From contig NZ_CP022412.2 in NCBI RefSeq assembly GCF_002222615.2, forward strand, positions 1,798,001 through 1,862,000: a stretch of 64,000 nt of DNA. Reading direction: 5' to 3'. The stretch is from Bacteroides caccae. Its GTDB lineage: Bacteria > Bacteroidota > Bacteroidia > Bacteroidales > Bacteroidaceae. The notes beneath the pieces are model-generated. The model ran no database searches, was not told where the DNA came from, and worked only from the letters and a program-made list of their open reading frames with translations. Shown piece by piece: positions 1-8,682 of the stretch; within the stretch, counting starts at the first letter, position 1; each line of letters starts with the position of its first letter. The position numbers and the translations under genes are program-made.

Positions 1-1
1 C

Positions 2-1519
2 TGTTCGGATGAACAGGCAACAGAAAAACAGTTGACAGATGAATCGGGGCTACCGGAATATCCTATCCCCGACCGTACCACCATTGTTGCTTTTCCGGGA
101 GCTTATGGTGCCGGAAAGTATACAACAGGAGGTGCGGGAGGTACTGTATATATAGTGACTTCATTAGCTGATGATGGGGTGGTGGGTACTTTACGTCATG
201 CTATACAGCAGAAGGGAAGACGTACAATAGTCTTTGCAGTCGGAGGAGTGATCGAATTGCAGAAACAACTAGTTATCACCAACGATGACATTACTATTGC
301 AGGTCAAACAGCTCCGGGTAAGGGAATCTGTTTGAAGGACAACACTTTGCGGGTGAATGCCAATAATGTAATTATTCGTTTCCTCCGTTGTCGTATGGGA
401 GATGAAAAACGAATAGAGGATGATGCGATGAATGGTTATCAGAATAATTATCCCGGAAAGCAGAATATTATTATTGACCATTGTTCCATGAGTTGGAGCA
501 CTGATGAATGTGCCTCATTTTATGGGAATACTAATTTTACAATGCAGTGGTGTATTCTCAGCGAAAGCTTGTGGCATTCGATACATGAAAAAGAGGCTCA
601 TGGTTATGGTGGAATATGGGGTGGCTCACCTGCCACATTCCATCATAATTTGTTGGCTCATCACAGTAATCGGACTCCGCGTCTTTGTGGAAGTCGTTAT
701 TCGAATCGGGCAGATGTGGAAAAGGTGGACTTATGTAATAATGTAATTTATAATTGGACTAATGAAGGTGCTTATGGAGCTCAGGGAGGTTATTACAATA
801 TTATGAATAACTATTATAAACTAGGTCCTGCTTCCGCCAAGGATAAAACCCATGCACGTTTTTTCACCGCTTATATAGATGATGGAAAGAATGCCCAAGA
901 TGCCGGAGTATTTGGTTACTTTTATGTGAATGGCAATATAATGGACAATACATGTGTGGACTTGTCAGGCGAACAGCAGAAGGAGATTGCCAGCGCCAAC
1001 GCCAATAATATTTCTTCTACTGCATTCAAGGTAAAGAATGACGAAAGAACATCTTCTGACTTATTGTTGGACATGCGCATTGATATCCTTTCTGATTACA
1101 GTTTTATGCAATCTGCTACAGACGCTTACGAAACTGTGCTGGCGTATGCAGGGGCATGGACATGTGGCTGGAAGGATAATAAGTATATCATTCCGGAGCG
1201 AGATAAGATTGATAGGCGTATTGTAAGTGAAACTGCTAATGGCACTTATAGTACTAATGCATCTAAAGGTGGTGGATATGGTTTGATAGACAGTCAGGAG
1301 GATACTATAGAAAAGTGGGACGAATATATAACTGCAACCTCTTCTCTTGTCGATACAGACAAGGACGGTATACCGGACGAATGGGAAATAGCAAAAGGCT
1401 TAAATCCTAATGATGCGTCTGACGGGGCGAAGTATAATTTGAGTGCTGCTTATACAAATCTAGAGGTGTATCTGAATGGCTTGGTGGAGAATACTTTTCC
1501 GGCAAGTCATTCCAAATAA
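2..1519 (+). CDS. Pectate lyase, PL1-type lipoprotein (5' end cut off)
   Basis: The frame is open to the first base, so the gene starts before the window. The first in-frame codon (2-4) is Cys followed by Ser-Asp-Glu, which is what follows a lipobox, so this is almost exactly the mature N-terminus of a surface lipoprotein. The body has the parallel beta-helix pattern of polysaccharide lyase family 1: a Gly-rich GGAGGTVYIVTSL start, then ITIAGQTAPG, then the acidic, probably Ca-binding IIIDHCSMSWSTDE (about 472-513), then SNRTPRLCGSRY carrying candidate catalytic arginines. The C-terminus (about 1354-1420) holds a DTDKDGIPDEWE acidic repeat of thrombospondin type-3 kind. It should cleave pectate or a related galacturonan by beta-elimination. 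It probably closes a pectin PUL lying upstream. The TTG at 32 is not a real start. Confidence 0.85.
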   Translation, partial: CSDEQATEKQLTDESGLPEYPIPDRTTIVAFPGAYGAGKYTTGGAGGTVYIVTSLADDGVVGTLRHAIQQKGRRTIVFAVGGVIELQKQLVITNDDITIAGQTAPGKGICLKDNTLRVNANNVIIRFLRCRMGDEKRIEDDAMNGYQNNYPGKQNIIIDHCSMSWSTDECASFYGNTNFTMQWCILSESLWHSIHEKEAHGYGGIWGGSPATFHHNLLAHHSNRTPRLCGSRYSNRADVEKVDLCNNVIYNWTNEGAYGAQGGYYNIMNNYYKLGPASAKDKTHARFFTAYIDDGKNAQDAGVFGYFYVNGNIMDNTCVDLSGEQQKEIASANANNISSTAFKVKNDERTSSDLLLDMRIDILSDYSFMQSATDAYETVLAYAGAWTCGWKDNKYIIPERDKIDRRIVSETANGTYSTNASKGGGYGLIDSQEDTIEKWDEYITATSSLVDTDKDGIPDEWEIAKGLNPNDASDGAKYNLSAAYTNLEVYLNGLVENTFPASHSK

Positions 1520-1675
1520 TTGTTTTTTAATGATTAGATTTCTTAGTTCTATTTGCTTGTGAAAGCAGGTAAAACAATGAGTATTATGATAAGTTTCATC
1601 GTTTTTTATCCGGTATTCATCGGATTATTGACCGTAAATCAGCAGAAAAGCCTGTAAAAGCATAAAGAAATGGCG

Positions 1676-1683
1676 TATCTTTG
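1676..1683 (+). promoter_or_regulatory. Bacteroides-type -7 promoter element (TATCTTTG)
   Basis: TATCTTTG matches the Bacteroides -7 consensus TAnnTTTG and lies 28 bp before the ATG of the LiaF-like gene. I see no clear -33 TTTG at the expected distance, so only the -7 element is supported. Confidence 0.45.
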
Positions 1684-1711
1684 AACCATTAATCAATTAA
1701 TAATAGAAATA

Positions 1712-2494
1712 ATGGAAGAGAAACAAAAAACTTTGTCTGCTACAGGCTTTTCCGGTAAATATCTGGTAGCTTCACTTTTTATCCTTTCGGGGATACTACT
1801 GTTTGCCCGCAATATGGGATGGATTACTGCTGAATTGTTTAGCACGATAGTATCTTGGTATTCTCTTTTTATTATATTAGGTATATATTCGATGATACGT
1901 CGCCATTTTGTAGGAGGAATAATTCTTTTGTTGATTGGTGTCTATTTCTTATTGGGTGGGCTTTCATGGTTGCCTGAGAATTCTCAGGCAATGGTCTGGC
2001 CTCTTGCTTTGATAATAGCGGGTGTTTTGTTGATTTTCAAATCCCGAAGAAGAGGGCCTTGGTCTCATAGCCATATGGCACATCATCGCAAGGAATGGAT
2101 GAAACGGAGAGGTCTGGGTATGAACTTTAAAGAAGAACAGCAACAATGCGAGTCTGTCGATGGCTTTTTGCATTCGGAAAATGTTTGGGGAGCGGCACGT
2201 CATGTCGTACTTGATGAGCTATTCAAAGGAGCTATTGTTCGTACTTCGTTCGGGGGTACAGTTATTGATTTGCGTCATACCCATATTGCGTTGGGAGAAA
2301 CTTATATCGATCTGGACTGTAGCTGGGGAGGAGTTGAGATTTATGTTCCTTCCGATTGGAAAGTAGTATTCAAATGTAATACTTTCTTCGGTGGCTGTGA
2401 TGATAAACGTTGGCATAACGGGGATATTAACCATGAGAGCATATTAGTAGTTCGAGGTACGCTTTCTTTTGGAGGTCTGGAGATAAAAGACTAG
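1712..2494 (+). CDS. LiaF-like transmembrane protein
   Basis: 260 residues. The N-terminal 105 residues form about four hydrophobic helices, followed by a basic loop (KSRRRGPWSHSHMAHHRKEW). From about residue 170 a soluble beta-rich domain follows, with FKGAIVRTSFGGTVIDLRHT, SWGGVEIYVPSDWKV and a final GTLSFGGLEIKD, the pattern of the C-terminal domain of LiaF / cell-wall-active-antibiotic-response proteins. In Firmicutes LiaF modulates an envelope-stress two-component system. Here the partner is the LytTR regulator that starts 3 nt downstream, so the pair probably senses membrane state and regulates genes. The ligand is unknown. Confidence 0.7.
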   Translation: MEEKQKTLSATGFSGKYLVASLFILSGILLFARNMGWITAELFSTIVSWYSLFIILGIYSMIRRHFVGGIILLLIGVYFLLGGLSWLPENSQAMVWPLALIIAGVLLIFKSRRRGPWSHSHMAHHRKEWMKRRGLGMNFKEEQQQCESVDGFLHSENVWGAARHVVLDELFKGAIVRTSFGGTVIDLRHTHIALGETYIDLDCSWGGVEIYVPSDWKVVFKCNTFFGGCDDKRWHNGDINHESILVVRGTLSFGGLEIKD

Positions 2495-2497
2495 CGT

Positions 2498-3310
2498 ATG
2501 AAAGCACATCCAATTATAGATTACCCTTATCGTTGGATTCCGATACTGCTGCTTTTGCTGGTGTTGGTTGCGGCTCAGGTAGCATTGGTCTGCCTATACA
2601 CCGGAGCTGATTACCTTCCTGCCTTGGTAGATGGGATAGCAACGATGGGTTGGTTAGCTGCCTTAGCCTATCTGGCATGGTATGTTGTCGGGTTCGTTTC
2701 GTTATTGCAGACAGATATTATCATGATAGTGGTAGGAAGTCTGCTTTGGCTGGCAGGTTGTTTTATGGTTTGTGATAGTATGGTACGGATAGCAGGTATA
2801 TCCTATATCCCTTTTACACAGACAATCCCTTTCCGGTTATTGTTCGGGTTACCGGTTCTGATTGCGGTAACTCTTTGGTATCGTTTGATTACCGCTAAAG
2901 AAGAAGTTTTGAATCAGGAACTTGAAAAAGAACTGATTGCGCATCAGGTAGTTGAGGCACCGGTGGAAGTTCCGGCTGGATTAATTAATCGAATCACAGT
3001 GAAAGACGGTTCACGTATTCATTTGATTAAAGCGGATGAACTAATCTACATACAAGCTTGTGGTGATTATGTGATGTTAATCACTCCTTCAGGAGAATAC
3101 CTGAAAGAACAAACTATGAAATATTTTGAAACGCATCTGCCGCCTGAAACATTTGTTCGTGTTCATCGTTCAACTATTGTCAACGTGACACAGATATCAC
3201 GGGTTGAACTGTTCGGGAAAGAAACATATCAATTATTACTAAAAAACGGGGTTAAGCTCCGGGTAAGCCTTTCCGGTTACAGATTATTGAAAGAAAGACT
3301 GGGATTATAA
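2498..3310 (+). CDS. Membrane-bound LytTR-family transcription regulator
   Basis: 270 residues. Four or so hydrophobic segments fill residues 15-130 (YRWIPILLLLLVLVAAQVAL, then others). A linker leads to a LytTR DNA-binding domain at about 165-270, recognisable from IKADELIYIQACGDYVMLIT, a TFVRVHRSTIVN core and LLLKNGVKLRVSLSGYRLLKERL. There is no response-regulator receiver domain, so the membrane part, not phosphorylation, probably carries the signal. It follows the LiaF-like gene with a 3-nt gap, which indicates co-transcription and probably coupled translation. A terminator follows at 3396-3440. Confidence 0.82.
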   Translation: MKAHPIIDYPYRWIPILLLLLVLVAAQVALVCLYTGADYLPALVDGIATMGWLAALAYLAWYVVGFVSLLQTDIIMIVVGSLLWLAGCFMVCDSMVRIAGISYIPFTQTIPFRLLFGLPVLIAVTLWYRLITAKEEVLNQELEKELIAHQVVEAPVEVPAGLINRITVKDGSRIHLIKADELIYIQACGDYVMLITPSGEYLKEQTMKYFETHLPPETFVRVHRSTIVNVTQISRVELFGKETYQLLLKNGVKLRVSLSGYRLLKERLGL

Positions 3311-3697
3311 AACTGATTTTATGACTGAAGATAAAACTTTCATTTATTAATCAAAAATAAGCATACATATACTATTGTTTAGTATCCTCATATAAAATCC
3401 TCTTTATATTCTGGTTAAAGAATACAAAGAGGATTATTTTATTGACGTGAGTTGCATGGGGTATGGTGAGATGAAATCATAATTGGGGAATAAATTGCAC
3501 AATACTTTCACAAGTGTCCTCCCGTCAATGCCTAAAATCAAGACAAATCTAGTTAAATAGTTTCTCCTTTTGCAATATTTATTAATTTATCTTATGGTAT
3601 TTATGATTATTTTAATATATTGAAGATATTTTGTGGCATCTTTTTTTACCTCGCTAATTTTTCTTATGTTTGTAGATTAAATAATGAATGAACAGTA
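3311..3697. other. Intergenic region, LytTR to YhcC-type gene
   Basis: The 387 bp hold the terminator at 3396-3440 and, near the 3' end, TATGTTTG (3665-3672), a match to the TAnnTTTG -7 element 26 bp before the next start. The middle part (about 3441-3640) is AT-rich with no open frame or structure that I can support. Confidence 0.6.
3396..3440 (+). terminator. Rho-independent terminator after the LytTR gene
   Basis: A 16-bp stem (3396-3411 with 3420-3435, one mismatch) closes an 8-nt loop and is followed by ATTTTATT. It ends the LiaF-like/LytTR operon. Confidence 0.75.
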
Positions 3698-4678
3698 ATG
3701 AATATGTCAACTCATCTTCTATATAATGATTTTCCAACTTTTCTGCGTAAGTATTTTCCCTATAAAGTACAAAAGATTTCGTTGAACGCGGGTTTCACTT
3801 GTCCTAACCGTGACGGGACGAAAGGGTGGGGCGGTTGTACCTATTGTAATAACCAGACCTTTAATCCTGATTATTGCCGGACAGAGAAGTCGGTCACTGC
3901 TCAGTTGGAGGAAGGTAAATGTTTCTTTGCCCGTAAATATCCTGAAATGAAATATCTGGCCTATTTTCAGGCATATACTAATACATATGCAGAGTTAGAA
4001 GGATTAAAACGTAAATATGAGGAAGCGTTGGAAGTAGAAGACGTAGTGGGGTTGGTGATTGGTACTCGTCCGGATTGTATGCCGGAAAGGTTGTTGCGCT
4101 ATCTGGAGGAATTGAACAAACACGCTTTTCTAATGGTAGAATACGGTATTGAGAGTACTTGTGATAGAACTTTGCAGCGCATAAACCGCGGACATACTTA
4201 TGAGGATACCGTAGAAACTGTCGGGCGGACGGCTGCTTGTGGCATTCTCGTAGGCGGACATATCATTCTAGGACTTCCGGGAGAAACATCTGACGCTATG
4301 GTGGCGCAAGCGGGAATCCTGTCTGACCTTCCTTTGTCAACTCTTAAAATTCATCAGTTACAGTTGATTCGCGGGACCCGTATGGCGCACGAATATGATA
4401 TAAACCCGGCGGATTTTCATCTGTTCACGGAGGTAAACGAATATATTGATCTGGTGATTGACTATGTCGAACATCTTCGTCCGGATATGGTTGTAGAACG
4501 TTTTGTCTCTCAATCTCCTAAAGATTTATTAATAGCTCCGGACTGGGGATTGAAAAATTATGAATTTGTAGTACGTTTGCAAAAAAGAATGAAAGAAAGA
4601 GGTGCTTATCAAGGGAAGAAGTACAGGGATTCGGAAAAAAGAATTATTTTTGCAGGTGATAAATTTGCCACTGAATAA
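3698..4678 (+). CDS. TIGR01212/YhcC-type radical SAM protein
   Basis: 326 residues. The N-terminus carries the family's longer-spaced cysteine cluster, CPNRDGTKGWGGCTYC, instead of the standard CxxxCxxC, and binds the [4Fe-4S] cluster that cleaves SAM. Later motifs include GTRPDCMPERLL, VEYGIESTCDRTLQRINRGH and GGHIILGLPGET, typical of Elp3/MiaB-like radical SAM barrels. The precise substrate of YhcC-type proteins is not known to me. An in-frame ATG two codons downstream (3704) is an equally possible start. The FprA gene follows after 55 bp, probably in the same operon. Confidence 0.85.
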   Translation: MNMSTHLLYNDFPTFLRKYFPYKVQKISLNAGFTCPNRDGTKGWGGCTYCNNQTFNPDYCRTEKSVTAQLEEGKCFFARKYPEMKYLAYFQAYTNTYAELEGLKRKYEEALEVEDVVGLVIGTRPDCMPERLLRYLEELNKHAFLMVEYGIESTCDRTLQRINRGHTYEDTVETVGRTAACGILVGGHIILGLPGETSDAMVAQAGILSDLPLSTLKIHQLQLIRGTRMAHEYDINPADFHLFTEVNEYIDLVIDYVEHLRPDMVVERFVSQSPKDLLIAPDWGLKNYEFVVRLQKRMKERGAYQGKKYRDSEKRIIFAGDKFATE

Positions 4679-4733
4679 TTACCTGTTTTTTAGAGGAAGC
4701 CGGTGGTGAAAGTGAAATTAATAAAGTTGAAGA

Positions 4734-5927
4734 ATGGAGAAAACAAGAATTAAAGGAAATGTCCACTACGTGGGAGTGAATGACCGTAATAAACACCGTT
4801 TTGAAGCGATGTGGCCGTTGCCCTATGGAGTTTCGTATAACTCTTATCTGATTGATGATGAAATGGTGGCATTGGTGGATACAGTAGACATCTGTTATTT
4901 TGAAGTATACCTGCGTAAGATCAAGCAAGTGATCGGTGAACGTCCTATCAATTATTTAATAATAAATCACATGGAACCGGACCATTCCGGATCTATCCGA
5001 TTGATAAAACAGCATTATCCGGAGATTATTATCGTGGGTAATAAGCAGACATTCGGCATGATTGAAGGTTTCTACGGTGTGACCGGGGAACAATATCTGG
5101 TGAAGGACGGAGATTTTTTGGCTTTAGGTCGCCATAAACTGCGCTTTTACATGACCCCTATGGTGCATTGGCCGGAAACGATGATGACATTTGATGAGAC
5201 TGACGGAGTTCTTTTCTCCGGCGATGGCTTCGGATGTTTCGGTACAGTAGACGGTGGCTTTCTGGATACCCGTATTAATCTGGATAAGTATTGGGGAGAA
5301 ATGGTTCGTTACTATTCTAATATCGTAGGTAAATACGGAAGTCCTGTACAAAAGGCTTTGCAGAAACTTGGCGGACTTCCTATTTCTGCTATTTGTTCTA
5401 CTCATGGACCGGTGTGGACAGAAAATATAGCTAGAGTGATCGGTATATATGATCGTTTGAGCCGTTATGACGCTGATGAGGGAGTAGTTATCGCATACGG
5501 AAGTATGTATGGAAATACAGAACAAATGGCTGAGGCTATTGCCGAAGAACTTTCTGCACAAGGAATCAAGAATATCGTAATGCATAATGTTGCTAAGAGC
5601 CATCCTTCCTATATTATAGCAGATATTTTCCGTTATAAGGGATTGATTATCGGTTCTCCTACATATAGCAATCAGATTTTCCCGGAGGTAGAATCATTGC
5701 TTTCAAAGATTCTGGTGCGTGAGGTGAAAGGACGTTATCTGGGTTATTTCGGTTCTTTCGCATGGGCAGGTGCTGCGGTGAAACGTATGGCAGAGTTTGC
5801 AGAAAAGAGCAAATTTGAACTGGTAGGCGATCCGGTAGAGATGAAGCAGGCGATGAGGGATATTACCTATACTCAATGCGAGAATCTGGCACATGCCATG
5901 GCAGAGCGCTTGAAGAAAGACCGTTAA
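4734..5927 (+). CDS. FprA-type flavodiiron protein (O2/NO reductase)
   Basis: 397 residues, the usual length of a class A flavodiiron protein. The N-terminal metallo-beta-lactamase-like domain (about 1-250) has the diiron ligands HMEPDHSGS (HxExDH), an Asp in FSGDGFG and a His in STHGPVW. The C-terminal flavodoxin domain (about 255-395) begins with the FMN phosphate loop YGSMYGNTEQMA and contains IIGSPTYSNQIFPEVE. Such enzymes reduce O2 to water or NO to N2O in the cytoplasm and protect anaerobes. There is no fused rubredoxin, so an external electron donor is required. Confidence 0.92.
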   Translation: MEKTRIKGNVHYVGVNDRNKHRFEAMWPLPYGVSYNSYLIDDEMVALVDTVDICYFEVYLRKIKQVIGERPINYLIINHMEPDHSGSIRLIKQHYPEIIIVGNKQTFGMIEGFYGVTGEQYLVKDGDFLALGRHKLRFYMTPMVHWPETMMTFDETDGVLFSGDGFGCFGTVDGGFLDTRINLDKYWGEMVRYYSNIVGKYGSPVQKALQKLGGLPISAICSTHGPVWTENIARVIGIYDRLSRYDADEGVVIAYGSMYGNTEQMAEAIAEELSAQGIKNIVMHNVAKSHPSYIIADIFRYKGLIIGSPTYSNQIFPEVESLLSKILVREVKGRYLGYFGSFAWAGAAVKRMAEFAEKSKFELVGDPVEMKQAMRDITYTQCENLAHAMAERLKKDR

Positions 5928-5979
5928 AACAGTGAATAAGATTATTAATTTATTAACTAACCTATAAAACAATCGACTT

Positions 5980-6792
5980 ATGAGACTTATTATTCAGCCG
6001 GACTATCAGTCCGTATCTCAGTGGGCTGCACATTACGTTGCTGCAAAAATAAAAGCTGCCAATCCAACCCCTGAAAAACCGTTTGTATTGGGTTGTCCTA
6101 CCGGATCTTCTCCTCTGGGCATGTACAAAGCTTTGATCGATCTGAATAAGAAAGGAATCGTTTCCTTCCAGAATGTAGTAACATTCAATATGGATGAATA
6201 TGTAGGACTGCCGAAAGAACATCCGGAAAGCTATTATTCTTTTATGTGGAATAACTTCTTCAGTCATATTGATATCAAGGCTGAAAATACGAATATCCTG
6301 AATGGCAATGCTCCTGACCTGGATGCAGAATGTGCACGTTACGAAGAAAAGATTAAGTCTTATGGCGGTATCGACTTGTTCATGGGTGGTATTGGTCCTG
6401 ATGGACATATCGCTTTCAATGAACCGGGTTCTTCATTGACTTCACGTACTCGTCAGAAAACATTGACTACGGATACAATCATTGCTAACTCTCGTTTCTT
6501 TGACAATGATATCAATAAAGTGCCTAAAACTGCTTTGACAGTAGGCGTGGGTACTGTTCTTTCTGCCAAAGAAGTGATGATTATCGTGAATGGACACAAC
6601 AAGGCCCGTGCACTGTATCATGCCGTAGAAGGTTCTATCACTCAGATGTGGACAATCAGTGCATTGCAGATGCATGAAAAAGGTATTATCGTATGTGATG
6701 ATGCTGCGACTGAAGAATTGAAAGTAGGAACTTACCGTTATTTCAAGGACATTGAAGCTGGTCATTTGGATCCGGAATCTTTGATTAAATAA
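5980..6792 (+). CDS. nagB: Glucosamine-6-phosphate deaminase
   Basis: 270 residues, the normal length for NagB. It starts [17 protein letters not shown] and has [16 protein letters not shown] (phosphate-binding loop), [20 protein letters not shown], the [18 protein letters not shown] active-site segment and [16 protein letters not shown]. It converts glucosamine-6-P into fructose-6-P and ammonia, the last step in using GlcNAc from host glycans or cell wall. It stands alone, with a 52-bp gap after FprA and its own terminator at 6817-6856. Confidence 0.95.
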   Translation: MRLIIQPDYQSVSQWAAHYVAAKIKAANPTPEKPFVLGCPTGSSPLGMYKALIDLNKKGIVSFQNVVTFNMDEYVGLPKEHPESYYSFMWNNFFSHIDIKAENTNILNGNAPDLDAECARYEEKIKSYGGIDLFMGGIGPDGHIAFNEPGSSLTSRTRQKTLTTDTIIANSRFFDNDINKVPKTALTVGVGTVLSAKEVMIIVNGHNKARALYHAVEGSITQMWTISALQMHEKGIIVCDDAATEELKVGTYRYFKDIEAGHLDPESLIK

Positions 6793-6816
6793 TATAGAAC
6801 AGACTCTATAAAGAAT

Positions 6817-6856
6817 GAAGGTGTGTCGTAATACACGATGCGCCTTCTTTTTTTTC
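6817..6856 (+). terminator. Rho-independent terminator of nagB
   Basis: A 12-bp stem with three G-U pairs (6817-6828 with 6835-6846) is followed by an unbroken run of nine to ten T. Its GGTGTGTC...ATGCGC.CCTTC sequence recurs in mirror orientation at 8622-8654, on the other side of the insertion sequence. Confidence 0.85.
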
Positions 6857-6884
6857 ATTGACTATAAAAATCGGTTCATTTTCT

Positions 6885-8540
6885 TTAAGCTGCGATATTT
6901 TGAGGATTTCTTTGGTTTATGTGTTCGCAACATCTAAATAGAGCAACTGTAAGCTCATAAAACGGTCTAATCAGCCAATCCATACCTTCTTTAGTCATTT
7001 TTGCACACATCTTTTTTATATTGAAGGCAATGGCAAAGAAGGAAAAGTCCATGAAGACCTTATCCTTTCCAAAATGGCGGAAACGTTTGTAATTCATATT
7101 GTTTTTCATTTGTCCGAACACGGCTTCCGGTTCTATGCATCTCTGTCCTCTGTGTTTCAGTCCTTCCTCTGAGCAGAGCAACTCTTTGGCTTTTTGCTTG
7201 TATCTTCTGAGTCTGTGATTCAACTCTATCGTTCTGTTCCCCTTTGCTTTAAAACATCGGCATCTTAGCGGACAGCCTTCACATCTGATGGCTCTGTACG
7301 TGGCATTTTCGCTGACATATCCGGATGCTGTTTTCACATGTCTAGTCCCTATCCTTTGCATCTTCTGTCCCATGGGGCAGATACAAAAGTCTTGTTCTTC
7401 ATTGTAGTAGAAGTTTTCCGCCCTGAACGGGTCCGGTTTGAATCTCGGCCGCTGTTCCATGTGGAAGTAGTTGTATTTGACGTAGCCCGCCATACCGTTT
7501 TCTGACATGAAGCGGTAATTCTCCTCAGAACCGTAGCCGGAATCGGCCACCACCGTATGGGCCAACCTGTCATATCTGCTTGAGAAGGATTGCAGGAAAG
7601 GTATCATGGTCAGTGTATCCGTAGGGTTCGGAAAGAGTGCAAAATCGGTAATGAACTGGTTCTCGGTGCCGATCTGGAGGTTGTAACCGGGCTTTGTCTG
7701 GCCGTTACGCATGGCATCCTCCTTCATTCTCATGAAAGTAGCGTCCTTGTCCGTTTTGGAATAGGAGTTCCTGTCCTGTAGCGTGTTCAGACGGTTGTCG
7801 TATTCCTGCAGCTTGTCCCTGTGTTCTTCCAGTTCCTTCAGCTGTTTGCGTTTCTTTTTCAACGCAGTCTTTTCCTCTTTCGTGGAGGGCTCAGGAACCT
7901 GTTCAAGTGCTTTCCGCAATTCTCCAGCCATCTCAGTCAGCATGGCCGGAGTGAACTCAATCTCCTCATTGCTTTCCGATGAGTTCTCCTGGGCGATGAC
8001 ATCGTCTATCTGCCCTAACAGGACATGTATCTTCTTCATCAGGCGTTCACAGTTCCGCTCAACCGTTTTTCGCCAGACGAAAGTATACTTATTGGCTTTG
8101 GACTCAATCTTTGTCCCGTCAATGTATTCCACATTCAGCCTGATGAAGCCTTTGGAAGAGAGAAGGAGTACGGTTTGGGTAAATACCTCGTTGATTTCCT
8201 TTTTCACCCGGTTGCGGAAACGGTTGATGGTAATGAAATCAGGTTTCTCATATCCGGCAAGCCAGATATAATGGATGTCACGATGAAGGAGCTTTTCAAT
8301 TTTCCGGCAGGAATAGACGTTGTTCATATAGGCATAGAGAATGACCTTGAGCATCATCCTGGGATGGTAAGGGCTGCGGCCGCATTCCTTATACAACTTC
8401 CTGAAACTTTCAAGGTTCAGGCTCTCAACCAGAGCGTCAACCATCCGAACTGGATCATGCTCTGCAATATCCTCGTCAATTCTTTGAGGAAAAAGCACTG
8501 TTTGGTTGGAATTATAAGGACGAAAATGTATCTTTGTCAT
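6885..8540 (-). CDS. IS1182-family transposase
   Basis: 551 residues, complete. The N-terminal DUF772-type region (about 45-110) reads YHPRMMLKVILYAYMNNVYS and CRKIEKLLHRDIHYIWLAG. The catalytic DDE triad is visible: Asp in VEYIDGTKIES, Asp in VADSGYGSEENY and Glu in EPEAVFGQMKNN, which precedes the RRFRHFG-like stretch YKRFRHFGKDKVFMDF. A lysine-rich coiled segment (about 215-255) and a Cys cluster (CEGCPLRCRCF) lie between catalytic residues. The gene faces nagB and runs parallel to the yciO-like gene. Confidence 0.92.
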   Translation of the reverse strand: MTKIHFRPYNSNQTVLFPQRIDEDIAEHDPVRMVDALVESLNLESFRKLYKECGRSPYHPRMMLKVILYAYMNNVYSCRKIEKLLHRDIHYIWLAGYEKPDFITINRFRNRVKKEINEVFTQTVLLLSSKGFIRLNVEYIDGTKIESKANKYTFVWRKTVERNCERLMKKIHVLLGQIDDVIAQENSSESNEEIEFTPAMLTEMAGELRKALEQVPEPSTKEEKTALKKKRKQLKELEEHRDKLQEYDNRLNTLQDRNSYSKTDKDATFMRMKEDAMRNGQTKPGYNLQIGTENQFITDFALFPNPTDTLTMIPFLQSFSSRYDRLAHTVVADSGYGSEENYRFMSENGMAGYVKYNYFHMEQRPRFKPDPFRAENFYYNEEQDFCICPMGQKMQRIGTRHVKTASGYVSENATYRAIRCEGCPLRCRCFKAKGNRTIELNHRLRRYKQKAKELLCSEEGLKHRGQRCIEPEAVFGQMKNNMNYKRFRHFGKDKVFMDFSFFAIAFNIKKMCAKMTKEGMDWLIRPFYELTVALFRCCEHINQRNPQNIAA

Positions 8541-8555
8541 AGTGAAAATCTTATG

Positions 8556-8617
8556 CCTAAAGATACAAAATCTTTAGGTAATAACAAAGCCCCAGCTTGT
8601 GAAAGTCGGGGCTTTGT
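8556..8617 (-). promoter_or_regulatory. Leader palindrome and hairpin upstream of the transposase
   Basis: Two structures lie just before the transposase start. CCTAAAGAT/ATCTTTAGG (8556-8564 and 8570-8578, 5-nt loop) is a perfect 9-bp inverted repeat. ACAAAGCCCC/GGGGCTTTGT (8584-8593 and 8608-8617) is a perfect 10-bp GC-rich stem. In well-studied IS elements such hairpins hide the transposase start from read-through transcripts; that role is inferred here. Confidence 0.5.
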
Positions 8618-8621
8618 GCTT

Positions 8622-8655
8622 AAAAAAAAGAAGGTGCGCATTTTGACACACCTCC
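8622..8655 (-). terminator. Rho-independent terminator of the yciO-like operon
   Basis: Read on the minus strand, GGAGGTGTGTC...GCGCACCTTC forms a hairpin followed by eight T. It lies between the insertion sequence and the end of the YciO-like gene at 8683. Confidence 0.75.
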
Positions 8656-8682
8656 ATTTTGTAATGAATTCTGTCGAAGAAA

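Larger units (their letters stand above)
6857..8620 (-). mobile_element. IS1182-family insertion sequence (limits approximate)
   Basis: One full-length transposase gene (6885-8540) lies between nagB and a convergent yciO-like gene, each with its own terminator. The limits given are the space between those terminators. I could not identify terminal inverted repeats or a target duplication with confidence. The promoter-side end contains a 9-bp palindrome (8556-8578) and a GC-rich hairpin (8584-8617). The reading frame is unbroken, so the element may still be active. Confidence 0.7.

Noticed and set aside
6885..8540. Transposase as a cargo or regulator gene of the nagB locus
   Set aside because: The DDE motifs and length are those of IS1182 transposases and the neighbouring genes have their own terminators.
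6857..8620. Exact IS terminal inverted repeats
   Set aside because: I compared both ends and found only the two outward terminators as inverted matches, with no convincing IS ends or target duplication. The limits are given as approximate.
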